Source of the DNA: JAEUOS01 sp965279115
Lineage (GTDB): Bacteria; Pseudomonadota; Gammaproteobacteria; Burkholderiales; JAEUOS01
Direction: 5' to 3'
Length of the DNA: 64,000 bases
NCBI GenBank assembly: GCA_965279115.1
Contig: OZ257137.1
Location: forward strand, 4,898,001 to 4,962,000
Part shown: positions 38,141 to 47,335 of the stretch, in pieces
Position numbering within the stretch: the first letter of the stretch is position 1
Layout of the letters: every line of letters begins with the position of its first letter
Translations under genes and position numbers: made by a program
Notes under the pieces: model-generated
The model's database searches: none
Seen by the model: only the letters and a program-made list of their open reading frames with translations
What the model was told of the DNA's origin: nothing

Positions 38141-38839
38141 ATGAAGGTCGAGACGCCCGATTCCGTCGTGTTCGACCTGGCTTCCACGCCGGTGCGCGAA
38201 CTCAACCAGTTTCTGCATGGCGACCTTTCCGGCGTCCGCCGGGTCCAGGTGGCCAACCCAGACGGAGCGCATTCCATCGCCGTGGGCATCGATGCGCCGG
38301 TCACGGTGGAGATCGACGGCCATGCCGGCTACTACGCGGCGGGTATGAACAAGCACGCCAATGTCACCGTCAGCGGCAACGCGGGGCCGGGCGTGGCCGA
38401 GAACATGATGTCGGGCACGGTGCGGGTCAAGGGCTTTGCCAGCGTGTCCGCCGGGGCTTCAGCCAACGGTGGCCTGCTGGTGATCGAGGGTGATGCGGGC
38501 CTTCGCTGCGGCATCTCGCTCAAGGGCGGCGACATCGTGGTGGGGGGCGATGTCGGCGCGTTCTCGGCCTTCATGGCACAGGCCGGGCGGCTGGTGGTGT
38601 GTGGTGACGCCGCAGAAAACCTCGGCGATTCGCTCTACGAAGCCGTGCTGTATGTCAAGGGCGAGGTCAAGTCGCTGGGCGCGGATGCGCAGTTCGAGCC
38701 CATGACCGAAGCCGATTTTTCCGCGGTGGGTGACCTGCTCGCCGCCGCCGGGTTGAAGCACGACGCGCGAACCTTCAAGCGTATCGCCTCGGCCAGGCAG
38801 CTGTACCACTGGAACGCCGACGCCAATCAGGAATACTAG
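38141..38839 (+). CDS. mgsB: N-methylglutamate synthase subunit B (GXGXG domain, GlxC-like)
   Basis: A 232-residue right-handed beta-helix protein equal to the GXGXG domain of glutamate synthase. Gly-rich steps such as VTVSGNAGPGVAENM, GGLLVIEGDAGLRCG, GGDIVVGGDVGAFS and GRLVVCGDAAENLGDS are visible. The domain has a structural and interdomain role. The start at 38141 is two bases after the mgsA stop; another in-frame ATG at 38126 would overlap mgsA. Confidence 0.86.
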   Translation: MKVETPDSVVFDLASTPVRELNQFLHGDLSGVRRVQVANPDGAHSIAVGIDAPVTVEIDGHAGYYAAGMNKHANVTVSGNAGPGVAENMMSGTVRVKGFASVSAGASANGGLLVIEGDAGLRCGISLKGGDIVVGGDVGAFSAFMAQAGRLVVCGDAAENLGDSLYEAVLYVKGEVKSLGADAQFEPMTEADFSAVGDLLAAAGLKHDARTFKRIASARQLYHWNADANQEY

Positions 38840-38841
38840 CC

Positions 38842-40200
38842 ATGAAGCTCCACGAAATTCCGGTGCACACGGTCGGGCGCGAGGAAAGCGCCACCTTCGA
38901 TCGCAAGACCATCGATTACATCCAGCATGCGTCGGCGAGCGGCCTGTACGACATCCGCGGCCTGGGGGCCAAGCGCGCGGTACCGCATTTCGATGACCTG
39001 CTGTTTCTCGGCGCTTCCCTCTCGCGCTATCCGCTCGAGGGCTATCGCGAAAAATGCAGCAGCAAGACCGTGCTCGGCACCCGTTTCGCCAAGAAACCGA
39101 TCGAGCTCGAAATGCCCATCACGATCGCCGGCATGAGCTTCGGCGCGCTGTCGGCCAACGTCAAGGAAGCACTCGGGCGCGCGGCCACCGAGGCCGGTAC
39201 CTCCACCACCACCGGCGACGGCGGCATGACCCAGGAGGAACGCCAGTCCTCGAAGACGCTGGTGTACCAGTGCCTGCCGTCGCGCTACGGCTTCAATCCG
39301 GACGACGTGCGCAAGGCCGACGCCATCGAGGTGGTGATCGGGCAGGGTGCCAAGCCGGGCGGCGGCGGCATGCTGCTGGGCCAGAAGATCAATCCGCGCG
39401 TGGCGAGAATGCGCGTGCTGCCGGAGGGCGTGGACCAGCGCTCCGCGGCCCGCCATCCGGACTGGACCGGCCCGGACGACCTGACCATCAAGATCATCGA
39501 ACTGCGCGAGATCACCGACTGGCGCGTGCCCATCTACGTGAAGGTGGGCGCCACCCGGGTGTTCAACGACGTGAAGCTGGCGGTGCATTCCGGCGCCGAC
39601 GTGGTGGTGGTCGACGGCATGCAGGGCGGCACGGCCGCCACGCAAACCACCTTCATCGAGAACGTCGGCATTCCCACGCTGGCGGCGGTGCGCCAGGCGG
39701 TGGATGCACTGGAAGATCTCAACATGAAGGGCAAGGTGCAGCTCGTCGTCTCCGGCGGCATACGCACCGGCGCGGATGTGGCCAAGGCATTGGCCATGGG
39801 TGCGGATGCGGTGTCGATCGGGCAGGGCATCCTGTTCTCGCTGGGCTGCAACGCCGACACCTATGTGCAGGGCGGCAAGCACATCAGTGCGCTGGAGGAT
39901 TACGCACGCCTGGGCACCGCGCCCGGCTATTGCCACCACTGCCATACCGGCCAGTGTCCCACCGGCGTGACCACCCAGGACGCGGTGCTCGAACAGCGCC
40001 TCGAACCCGCGGTGGGCGCGCAGCGGGTGCGCAACTACCTGAAGACCATGAACATGGAACTGACCACCATCGCGCGCGCCTGCGGCAAGCAGAACGTGCA
40101 CCACCTGGAGCGCGAGGACCTGGTCGCGCTGACGGTGGAAGCGGCGGCAATGGCGGGTGTGCCGCTGGCCGGGACCAGCTGGGTGCCTGGCCGCTCCTAG
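38842..40200 (+). CDS. mgsC: N-methylglutamate synthase subunit C (FMN/Fe-S glutamate synthase-like, GlxD-like)
   Basis: A 452-residue protein matching the FMN-binding synthase domain of glutamate synthase. The barrel motifs are PITIAGMSFGALS, TGDGGMTQEER, QGAKPGGGGMLLGQKI, VVVVDGMQGGTAA, LVVSGGIRTGADVAKALAMGAD and a late Cys cluster GYCHHCHTGQCPTGV that can hold a [3Fe-4S] cluster. It would reduce and aminate 2-oxoglutarate with methylamine to N-methylglutamate. It is the last gene of the run; the next gene is convergent. Confidence 0.87.
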   Translation: MKLHEIPVHTVGREESATFDRKTIDYIQHASASGLYDIRGLGAKRAVPHFDDLLFLGASLSRYPLEGYREKCSSKTVLGTRFAKKPIELEMPITIAGMSFGALSANVKEALGRAATEAGTSTTTGDGGMTQEERQSSKTLVYQCLPSRYGFNPDDVRKADAIEVVIGQGAKPGGGGMLLGQKINPRVARMRVLPEGVDQRSAARHPDWTGPDDLTIKIIELREITDWRVPIYVKVGATRVFNDVKLAVHSGADVVVVDGMQGGTAATQTTFIENVGIPTLAAVRQAVDALEDLNMKGKVQLVVSGGIRTGADVAKALAMGADAVSIGQGILFSLGCNADTYVQGGKHISALEDYARLGTAPGYCHHCHTGQCPTGVTTQDAVLEQRLEPAVGAQRVRNYLKTMNMELTTIARACGKQNVHHLEREDLVALTVEAAAMAGVPLAGTSWVPGRS

Positions 40201-40242
40201 CCCGGGAGGTGCGCGACCCGCCGGGTATCGCGTTCCGCGTGC

Positions 40243-41235
40243 CTAGTTGCGCGCCATGTCGAGCACGCTCGGCACGAACAGTTCCTCGGGCTTGACCAGC
40301 CGTGGCGAAATGCCCTGTTCGTGGTGGTAGCGCACGAAGGTTTCCAGCGCATGCTGGTTGGGCGCCAGCCCGTAGCTCCAGTAGTCATCGCCCATGAGCT
40401 TTTTCGTGGCCTCGAGTTCGGCCACGCCCCACGGCAGGGTGGCGGCGAAGTGGCCGATCTGCTGCAGTTCCGCGATGGCCAGTGCCTTGGCTTCGATGAA
40501 GGCCTTGTAGACACTCACCGGCAACCATGGGTGCTGTTCTACCAGCGCCTTGCGGATGCCCACCACATGCATCGGCGGGAACAGCCGGGTCCGTGCAAAG
40601 TAGTCCTGCTCGACGGCGCGATAGTCGGGAAACAGGCGTCCGACATTGGTGGCCCCGCGCGTATGGCACGAAGGGGCCTTGGCGCTGAACACCGCGTCGA
40701 GTGCGCCGGCTTCGAGCAGTTGCGAAAGGCTGGCATCGTCGGCGACCTGCTGCACCTCGATATTGGCCGGCAGGCTGATCGGCGAGCGCTCACGGCGCCC
40801 GGGTTGCTCCAGCCCGCCGCGGCGCCAGCGGATCTCGTGCGGGTGTACCCCGTACTCGTCCTTCAACATGCCGCGTATCCACACATTGGCGGTGATCTGG
40901 TATTCGGGAATGCCGACCTGTTTGCCGCGCAGGTCGGCGGGCGTGCGGATGCCGCGGTCGGTGCGGATGTAGATGCCGGAATGGCGGAAGGCGCGCGAGA
41001 GGAATGCCGGTACGGCCACGTACTTGTTGGTGCCGCGCGCGATGTTGAGGGTATGGCTGGAGAGCGACATTTCGCAGATGTCGAACTCCTGGCCCTGGAA
41101 CACGCGGTGGAAGGTTTCCTCCGGTTCGAGTGCGATCGGCATGACGTTGCAGCCTTCGATGGCGACGCGCCCCTCGAAGATGGCGCGGGTGCGGTCGTAG
41201 TTGCAGCAGCCCAGGCTCAATTCAAGCGTTTTCAT
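40243..41235 (-). CDS. ABC-type substrate-binding / 4,5-dihydroxyphthalate decarboxylase-like protein
   Basis: A 330-residue protein with the periplasmic-binding-protein II fold like the NMT1/ThiY and Pht5 (4,5-dihydroxyphthalate decarboxylase) groups. Visible parts are LSLGCCNYDRTRAIFEGRVAIEG, DICEMSLSSHTLNIARG, TPADLRGKQVGIPEYQ and PPMHVVGIRKALVEQHPWLPVSVYKAFIEAK. There is no signal peptide, which fits the cytosolic Pht5-type decarboxylases better than a transporter receptor. It is followed downstream by the mgs genes (convergent) and preceded by a Bug receptor on the same strand, suggesting an aromatic acid as substrate. Confidence 0.78.
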   Translation of the reverse strand: MKTLELSLGCCNYDRTRAIFEGRVAIEGCNVMPIALEPEETFHRVFQGQEFDICEMSLSSHTLNIARGTNKYVAVPAFLSRAFRHSGIYIRTDRGIRTPADLRGKQVGIPEYQITANVWIRGMLKDEYGVHPHEIRWRRGGLEQPGRRERSPISLPANIEVQQVADDASLSQLLEAGALDAVFSAKAPSCHTRGATNVGRLFPDYRAVEQDYFARTRLFPPMHVVGIRKALVEQHPWLPVSVYKAFIEAKALAIAELQQIGHFAATLPWGVAELEATKKLMGDDYWSYGLAPNQHALETFVRYHHEQGISPRLVKPEELFVPSVLDMARN

Positions 41236-41242
41236 GAGCAGA

Positions 41243-42235
41243 TCATTCCATCCTGATGTTGGCCTGCTTGGCGGCGGTGGCGTACTTTTGCGCGTCCTCG
41301 CGGATCAGCTTGATCATGTCGGCGGCACCGAGTGGCAGCGGTTCCAGGCCGGCGGCGTCGAAGCGGGTGCGCGTGTCGGCCATGCCGGCCACGCTACGGA
41401 TGTCGTCCTCGAGTTTTTTCTGGATCGCCGGCGGCAGGCCGGCCGGCGCCATGAAGCCATAGTAGTTGTCGAGCGCATAGTTCTTCAGCTCGGGGATGCC
41501 GGATTCGCTGGCGGTCGGCACGTTGGGCAGGGCGGCGCTGCGCTTGCTGGAGAGCAGCGCGATCGGGCGAAGCGTTCCCGCCTTGGCAAAGCCGATCACC
41601 GCCGGGATGCTCGCCGCGACAATGTTCACCTGGCCCGCCAGGGTGTCGGTGACAGCCGGCGTGCAGCCCTTGTAGGGGATGTGCGTGCTTTCGAGCTTGA
41701 GCGCATGGACATAGATGGCCATGGCGAAATGATGCGGGCTCGCCACGTTGCAGCTGGCGTAGGGGATCTTGCCCGGTGAGGCTTTGATAAGGCTGGTGAG
41801 CTCGCGCAGGTTGGTGGCGGCCATCGACGGGTTGACTGCCAGCACCATCGGCGCCGAGGTCACCAGGCCCAGCGGGGTGAAATCCTTGGTGTAGTCGAAT
41901 GCCAGCTTGGGGATCAGCACATGGTTGATGATGTGCGTGTTGGTGGCCAGGAGCAGGGTGTAGCCATCCGCCGGGGCGCGGAACACCGTTTCCGCGCCGA
42001 TCGAGCCGCCTGCGCCAGGCCGGTTCTCGACCACAACGCCCTGACCCCACAAGGCGGCCAGCTTGTCGGCGAAGATGCGCGCGGTGGCATCGGCCGCGCC
42101 GCCCACGGTGAAGGTCACGATGATCCTGACCGGACGGGCAGGGAAATCCTGGGCATGGGCGAGGGCCAAGGGCAAAAGTGGCAGAACTGCCAGCAGCATC
42201 AGGCCGGTGCGGCGCAGGACTTTCAGGTACGACAT
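41243..42235 (-). CDS. Bug family periplasmic solute receptor (TctC-like)
   Basis: A 330-residue secreted receptor. A signal peptide (MLLAVLPLLPLALAHA) precedes the family signatures FPARPVRIIVTFTVGGAADATAR, ENRPGAGGSIG, ADGYTLLLATNTH and IPYKGCTPAVTDTLAGQVNI. The start at 42235 gives a proper export signal; the frame is open 69 bases further. It lies upstream of, and on the same strand as, the decarboxylase-like gene, seven bases apart, so both are likely one unit. No TctA/TctB is present. Confidence 0.9.
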   Translation of the reverse strand: MSYLKVLRRTGLMLLAVLPLLPLALAHAQDFPARPVRIIVTFTVGGAADATARIFADKLAALWGQGVVVENRPGAGGSIGAETVFRAPADGYTLLLATNTHIINHVLIPKLAFDYTKDFTPLGLVTSAPMVLAVNPSMAATNLRELTSLIKASPGKIPYASCNVASPHHFAMAIYVHALKLESTHIPYKGCTPAVTDTLAGQVNIVAASIPAVIGFAKAGTLRPIALLSSKRSAALPNVPTASESGIPELKNYALDNYYGFMAPAGLPPAIQKKLEDDIRSVAGMADTRTRFDAAGLEPLPLGAADMIKLIREDAQKYATAAKQANIRME

Positions 42236-42488
42236 CAGGGATCTCCGGGGAAATTGGGGGTTGGATGTGGCTCTCAGTCTACGGGGTCGGGCGTCGAATT
42301 CCATTGCACGGGTTGAATCCGCGAAGTTCGCCCACAGCTATTCGGCGAGGCCACATGCGCTGAAGCAAGGACGATACCGGTTGCTGCCGGTCATTGATCG
42401 TCGTGGTCATTCCGCAGCTTTTTGACTCTGGAAGCCGGGACGGGTGTGTTCGTCCCGACGCGGTCGCCTGCCCAACCACTGGATATCC

Positions 42489-42902
42489 ATGAGAACCCGA
42501 AATTCGACTGCCCTGATGTGGGCCCAGGCCTGCGAGGTAGTGGAGCAGGCCGGGCGCATGCATCGCCAGTTCTTCCGTCTGGCAGCGCCGGCAGAGGCAC
42601 AGGCGGTGTGGGAACCGCCCGCTGACGTATTCGAGGATGAAGCGGGGGTACTGGTGGTGGTTGCGCTCCCCGGTGTGCCGCAACGGGGGATCGAGCTTGC
42701 GCTTGTGCCGGGTGGGCTGGTTGTCCGGGCGGAGCGCCAGTTATCGATTGCGGACAGGCGTCGCTGGGTACGGCAGCTGGAAATTCCCTACGGGCGGTTC
42801 GAGCGGCGCATCGGCTTGCCGCCGGGGCCGTACGCAACGCTTGCGCACGAGTTGGTGGATGGTTGTCTGTTTGTAAGACTGAACAAGGCGGAGCCTATAT
42901 GA
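42489..42902 (+). CDS. Small heat-shock protein (Hsp20/alpha-crystallin)
   Basis: A 137-residue chaperone. The alpha-crystallin domain spans about 40-135. It starts at DVFEDEAGVLVVVALPGV, has the GLVVRAERQL strand, and ends with the HELVDGCLFVRL version of the A-x-x-x-n-G-v-L motif. It holds unfolding proteins for later refolding or degradation. Its stop overlaps the lon start (ATGA), so it is co-translated with the protease. A weak heat-shock-like promoter (TTGAAT at 42313, CCCACA at 42331) lies upstream but is not convincing. Confidence 0.85.
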   Translation: MRTRNSTALMWAQACEVVEQAGRMHRQFFRLAAPAEAQAVWEPPADVFEDEAGVLVVVALPGVPQRGIELALVPGGLVVRAERQLSIADRRRWVRQLEIPYGRFERRIGLPPGPYATLAHELVDGCLFVRLNKAEPI

Positions 42903-45343
42903 CGGAAAACATGATCCCCCCGGCCCAACCTCTGGGCGCCGATGCCGGCGTGCCTGTCGGCACCATTGCCACGCCGGGCGAGGCTTTGCAAAACGGCACG
43001 ACGCGCCCCTTGCCGGAAGACGCGCTGATCATCCTGCCGGTACGCGAGGTGGTGCTGTTTCCCGGCGCGGTGATGCCGCTGCGGATAGGGCGCGAGCGCT
43101 CGCGCGCGGCCGCCATGGAAGCGGCACGCCTGCAACGTCCGCTCGGCGTGCTGCTGCAGAGCAAGCCCGAGGCGGACCTGCCGGTGCCCGACGACATGCA
43201 TTGGGTAGGCACCAGCGCCAATGTGCTGCGCTACCTGACAGCACCCGATGGCACGCACCATGTGGTGTGCCAGGGCGCGCGGCGATTCCGTGTATTGCAG
43301 TTTCTGGACGGCTATCCGTTTGCGGTGGCGAAGGTGGAATACATCGCCGATTCGGAGTCGGTGGACGCCGACATCGAGGGGCGCGCCTTCAACCTGAAGC
43401 AGCGCGCCATCGAAATCCTGCAGTTGTTGCCGCAGGTGCCCGAGGAAGTCGTATCCGCGCTGCAGGGCGTGGAAGGCGCGGCACGATTGGCAGACTACAT
43501 CGCCGGCCTGATGGACATCACGGTGGGGGAGAAGCAGAAGCTGCTCGAGATGTTCGACCTCAAGGCACGCCTGGACCGGCTGCTCGAACTGCTGTCGCAT
43601 CGCATCGAGGTGCTCAAGGTCTCGCGCGACATCGACACCCGCACCCGCGAGTCGATTGATGGGCGCAACCGCCAGCACCTGCTGCGCGAGCAGATGCGTG
43701 CCATCCAGAAGGAACTCGGCGAGGACGACGAGGGCACGGCCGAGATTCCGGAACTCGAGAAAGCCATTGCCGCCGCGAACATGCCGGAAGAGGTGGAAAA
43801 GCAGGCGCGCAAGGAATTGAAACGCCTTGCGCGCATGCCGGACAGTTCAAGCGAATATTCGATGATCCGCACCTATCTTGACTGGCTGATCGAGCTGCCC
43901 TGGGCGGCCGGGCCGGCCGACGGGATCGATATCGCCGAGGCGCGCCGCATCCTCGATGCCGACCACTATGGCCTGGACAAGATCAAGAAGCGCATCCTCG
44001 AGTTCCTTGCCGTCCGGAAGCTTAATCCTTCGGGCAAGAGCCCGATCCTTTGCTTCGTGGGCCCGCCCGGAGTGGGCAAGACCTCGCTCGGCCAGAGCAT
44101 CGCCAAGGCCACGGGACGCAAGTTCGTGCGTGTCAGCCTGGGTGGCGTGCACGATGAAGCGGAAATGCGCGGCCATCGCCGCACCTACGTGGGGGCCTTG
44201 CCCGGCACCATCATCCAGAACCTGCGCAAGGCCGGCACGCGCAACTGCGTGATGATGCTGGACGAGATCGACAAGCTGGGCGCCGGCGGCTTTCATGGCG
44301 ACCCGGCCTCGGCCCTGCTGGAAGTGCTCGACCCGGAGCAGAACGCCACCTTCCGCGACAACTACCTGGGCGTGCCGTTCGACCTTTCGGGCGTGATGTT
44401 CGTATGCACCGCCAACGTCCTCGACACCATGCCGGGGCCGCTGCGCGACCGCATGGAGATCATCCAGCTTTCCGGTTACACCGCTCAGGAAAAGCTGCAG
44501 ATCGCGCGCCGCTATCTGGTGGCGCGTCAGCTCGAGTCCAACGGCCTGAAGGCGGAGCAATGCGCCATCGGCGACGACGCCCTCCTGGCCATCATCGAGG
44601 ACTACACGCGCGAAGCCGGGGTGCGCAACCTGGAACGCGAGATCGGCAAGGTGTTCCGCAATGTCGCGGTGCGCATTGCAGAGGGTAGCGCGGCCGCGGT
44701 GGTGGTGCTTCCCGGCGACCTGGCGGCCCTGCTCGGCGCGCAGCGCTACGAGGCTGATGTCGCCATGCGCGCCAGCCAGCCCGGCGTGGCCACCGGGCTG
44801 GCCTGGACGCCGGTGGGCGGTGACATCCTCTTCATCGAGGCCAGCCGCATGGCCGGCAACGGCCGCCTGATTCTCACCGGGCAACTGGGCGAGGTGATGA
44901 AGGAAAGCGCGCAGGCGGCGCTGTCGCTGGTGAAGGCGCGCGCATCCTCACTCGGCATATCGCCGGACGCGTTGCGCAAGTCCGACATCCATGTGCATGT
45001 CCCGGCCGGCGCCACGCCCAAGGACGGGCCGAGTGCCGGGGTGGCGATGTACCTGGCGCTGGCGTCGCTGTTGACCGGCCGGGCGGTGCGGCCAGAAGTG
45101 GCCATGACCGGCGAGATCAGCCTGCGCGGCCTGGTCCTGCCGATCGGTGGCGTCAAGGAGAAGGTCCTGGCGGCCATGCGCGCCGGCATCACCACCGTGA
45201 TGCTGCCGGCGCGCAACAGGCGCGACCTGGAGGACATTCCGGCCGAAGCGCGCGACAAGATCCGCTTTGTCTGGCTGGAACGGGTCGAGGATGCGCTGGA
45301 GGTGGCGCTGGTGCCGGAAGAGATGGAAACCGCGCTGGCGTGA
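42899..45343 (+). CDS. lon: ATP-dependent protease Lon
   Basis: An 814-residue LonA-type protease. The N-terminal substrate domain starts at LIILPVREVVLFPGAVMPL, the AAA+ module has Walker A GPPGVGKTS near residue 388 and Walker B VMMLDEIDK, and the C-terminal protease domain has Ser712 (KDGPSAGV) and the catalytic Lys755 (GGVKEK). The start ATG at 42899 overlaps the hsp20 stop. Compared with housekeeping Lon it has an N-terminal extension of about 45 residues of low complexity. Coupling with Hsp20 suggests a heat- or stress-induced second Lon; I cannot tell whether another lon exists in the genome. Confidence 0.95.
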   Translation: MTENMIPPAQPLGADAGVPVGTIATPGEALQNGTTRPLPEDALIILPVREVVLFPGAVMPLRIGRERSRAAAMEAARLQRPLGVLLQSKPEADLPVPDDMHWVGTSANVLRYLTAPDGTHHVVCQGARRFRVLQFLDGYPFAVAKVEYIADSESVDADIEGRAFNLKQRAIEILQLLPQVPEEVVSALQGVEGAARLADYIAGLMDITVGEKQKLLEMFDLKARLDRLLELLSHRIEVLKVSRDIDTRTRESIDGRNRQHLLREQMRAIQKELGEDDEGTAEIPELEKAIAAANMPEEVEKQARKELKRLARMPDSSSEYSMIRTYLDWLIELPWAAGPADGIDIAEARRILDADHYGLDKIKKRILEFLAVRKLNPSGKSPILCFVGPPGVGKTSLGQSIAKATGRKFVRVSLGGVHDEAEMRGHRRTYVGALPGTIIQNLRKAGTRNCVMMLDEIDKLGAGGFHGDPASALLEVLDPEQNATFRDNYLGVPFDLSGVMFVCTANVLDTMPGPLRDRMEIIQLSGYTAQEKLQIARRYLVARQLESNGLKAEQCAIGDDALLAIIEDYTREAGVRNLEREIGKVFRNVAVRIAEGSAAAVVVLPGDLAALLGAQRYEADVAMRASQPGVATGLAWTPVGGDILFIEASRMAGNGRLILTGQLGEVMKESAQAALSLVKARASSLGISPDALRKSDIHVHVPAGATPKDGPSAGVAMYLALASLLTGRAVRPEVAMTGEISLRGLVLPIGGVKEKVLAAMRAGITTVMLPARNRRDLEDIPAEARDKIRFVWLERVEDALEVALVPEEMETALA

Positions 45344-45374
45344 AGCGCGGACAGGGCCCGCCCGACCTTTCAGG

Positions 45375-46019
45375 TCATGCAGCCCTGGCGAACCCGTCCT
45401 GCACCACCTTCTCGTACGCGAGCAATCGCTGCACGCTGGCGCGCTGTTCCATGCGCTTCATGTGTGCCATGCAATTGCTGAAGCCGGAGACATCCGGCTT
45501 GAACAGCGATCCGCGGCGGAAACACCAGTAGAAATAGGCGTCGGCACAGGTGAAATGGTCGAAAAACCATTCACGTCCGGCGAGCATGCCCTCGGCGATG
45601 TCGTAGAGCTCGAACAGTGAATGCGAGCCGTGGGCGCGCACGTTGTCGGCCGTTTCGGGCAGGTCGCAATAGCGCTCGGGGCGCTGTTGCTGGGTGAGCT
45701 TGGGGTGGATGCCCGCCGCGCACCAGGCCATGACCGAAACCGCGCGCACATAGTCCATCGGGTCGGCTGGCATCAGCTGCGCCAGCGGGAACTGGCGCGC
45801 TATCCATATCTGGATGGCGACGTTCTCGGTGAGCACGTTGCCGTCGATGATGAGCGCCGGCACCTTGCCCTTGGGGTTCAGGCGCAGATACTCCGCTTCG
45901 TGGTGCTCGCCTTTGGCAAGGTTGACCGGCATGGTGTCGAAGTCCGCGCCGGCCTCGGTGAGCAATATGTAGGGCACCAGCGAGCATGCGATCGGGGCGT
46001 AGGTGAGTGTCAGTTTCAT
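45375..46019 (-). CDS. Glutathione S-transferase family protein (GstB-like)
   Basis: A 214-residue cytosolic GST. The N-terminal YAPIACSLVPYILLTEAG carries a Cys/Ser at the usual active-site place of the beta class, with NPKGKVPALIIDGNVLTENVAI for the glutathione site. The C-terminal helical domain has TCADAYFYW with the conserved Asp. The start at 46019 gives MKLTLTYAP; seven residues upstream there is another ATG. It lies just downstream of the VOC dioxygenase-like gene on the same strand, consistent with ring-cleavage metabolism, which often includes a GST. Confidence 0.88.
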   Translation of the reverse strand: MKLTLTYAPIACSLVPYILLTEAGADFDTMPVNLAKGEHHEAEYLRLNPKGKVPALIIDGNVLTENVAIQIWIARQFPLAQLMPADPMDYVRAVSVMAWCAAGIHPKLTQQQRPERYCDLPETADNVRAHGSHSLFELYDIAEGMLAGREWFFDHFTCADAYFYWCFRRGSLFKPDVSGFSNCMAHMKRMEQRASVQRLLAYEKVVQDGFARAA

Positions 46020-46055
46020 GGCTTGCTTGTCCGATCGCATGTTCGACTGCAGGTG

Positions 46056-47003
46056 TCAGGGGCTGATGCGCGCGAGCATCTTCTCGGGCGGCGGCTCGCC
46101 CCATTGCGAAACCAGCGCTTCCTCGGCGGAAAGCAGGTTGCACGGCGTGCTGGCGTTGAGTCGGTCGGTGTCGGCCCAATGCTCATGGATGCGGCCCCAC
46201 GGGTCGGCCCAGTAGTCATAGACCTGGCTGCCCAGGAGGTGCCGGCCAATGCCCCACATGTGCTCGTACTTGTTCTTCCTGGCCAGGTGGGCATGGCCCA
46301 TGAACACGTCGTCGATGTCCTGCACTTCGTAGGAAAAATGGTTCAGCCCCGCAACGTCGTTCTGCAGGCAGAAAAACACATGGTGGTCCACGTAGTCGTC
46401 GCCGCGGTCGAGCCGGTTGAACGAGCCGATCAGGTTGTCCTTCTCGCCTGCGTACACGTCGTCTGACCCGATCAGGCCCAGCGTGTCGCGGAACCAGGCC
46501 AGCGTTTCGCGCAGCTTGGGCGTACCAATCACCGCATGGCCGATGCGGTGCGGGCGTGACGGGCCGGCGGCGATGCGCATCACCTCGCCCTTGCGGTTGA
46601 TGGGGTTGGCTGCGGAGTTGACGGCCTGGCGCGCCACCGGGATCGGCGCGACGCCCTGGCGGCCGTGGAACACCTCGATCTGGTAGCCGTTGGGCTCGGT
46701 GATGCGCACGCGCTGGCCGCCGCCGGGTTCGTCCACGTTCTCGATGCCGCTCGCACCGGGCAGTTTGGCGAGCTTCTGCAGGTCGGCCGCGTCACCGGCA
46801 TGGAAGGCCATGCCGACAAAGGCGGGCGCGCCCTTGTGGGTGACATGCAGGTGCGCATCCGGCCCGGTGCCGCGCATGAAGAGCGCGTCGGCCGTGCGTG
46901 CGGCACGGGTCATGCCGAAATCGGTGAGGAACTCCTCCATCTGGTCCAGATCCGGCGCCTGCAGGCGACCGAACGCGAGGTCCCGTACTTTGATCAAAGC
47001 CAT
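46056..47003 (-). CDS. VOC-family extradiol dioxygenase-like protein
   Basis: A 315-residue protein made of two vicinal-oxygen-chelate domains (about 1-125 and 150-290), the layout of extradiol catechol dioxygenases. The C-terminal catalytic domain contains HRIGHAVIGT, a His in DDYVDHHVFFCL and GLNHFSYEVQDID, and a late Glu-bearing segment, plausible Fe(II) ligands. The N-terminal domain shows PNGYQIEVFHG. The start at 47003 is the ATG that begins the first domain; the frame is open upstream without a supported start. The upstream sequence borders the cassette array. It pairs with the GST gene. Confidence 0.82.
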   Translation of the reverse strand: MALIKVRDLAFGRLQAPDLDQMEEFLTDFGMTRAARTADALFMRGTGPDAHLHVTHKGAPAFVGMAFHAGDAADLQKLAKLPGASGIENVDEPGGGQRVRITEPNGYQIEVFHGRQGVAPIPVARQAVNSAANPINRKGEVMRIAAGPSRPHRIGHAVIGTPKLRETLAWFRDTLGLIGSDDVYAGEKDNLIGSFNRLDRGDDYVDHHVFFCLQNDVAGLNHFSYEVQDIDDVFMGHAHLARKNKYEHMWGIGRHLLGSQVYDYWADPWGRIHEHWADTDRLNASTPCNLLSAEEALVSQWGEPPPEKMLARISP

Positions 47004-47275
47004 GTTGTCTCCAGGTGTGTTTTTCGAACCGTACGAATCAGCGCGCGACCGGCAGTACCGGCTGGCATGCGCATAGCAGACGCACTTTACCGAAAAGTCG
47101 CGCGGGTATGTCGAATGGGCCGGTGGCTTGGTTCCCGGTATCCGCATGACATACGCCGCCAAATACTCGCGCGGTAGCGCTCGTCGTGAACCTGATGTAT
47201 CGTTCAATCCAGTCAAAACAGGCTTCGTCGGCACGGACCGCCGTGTTTTGATGCAATGGCAATTCTGAGAATGAG
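47004..47275. other. Intergenic region between the VOC gene and the cassette array
   Basis: About 270 bases without a supported gene. It should hold the promoter of the minus-strand VOC gene. I looked for an integrase gene or attI-like site and saw neither. It contains CGGCACGGACCGCCGTG (47229-47245), a short inverted sequence of unknown meaning. Confidence 0.4.
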
Positions 47276-47332
47276 ATCCAACCCTTCCTTCACGCGGTAG
47301 ATTGACGGCGCCGATTAATTCAATCGTTGGAC
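47276..47332 (+). other. attC-like recombination site A
   Basis: Box R'' ATCCAAC (47276-47282, RYYYAAC) and box R' GTTGGAC (47326-47332, GTTRRRY) are both perfect matches to the attC consensus and complementary to each other over six bases, in a 57-bp site, a normal attC length. The right half (CGATTAATTCAATCGTTGG) is close to the right arm of known cassette sites such as that of aadA, by memory. The middle arms are less well paired. A coding region starts four bases downstream, as in integron cassettes. Confidence 0.6.
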
Positions 47333-47335
47333 TGT

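Noticed and set aside
42313..42336. A sigma32 heat-shock promoter upstream of hsp20.
   Set aside because: TTGAAT and CCCACA at 12-base spacing are too weak a match to the consensus to list as a feature.
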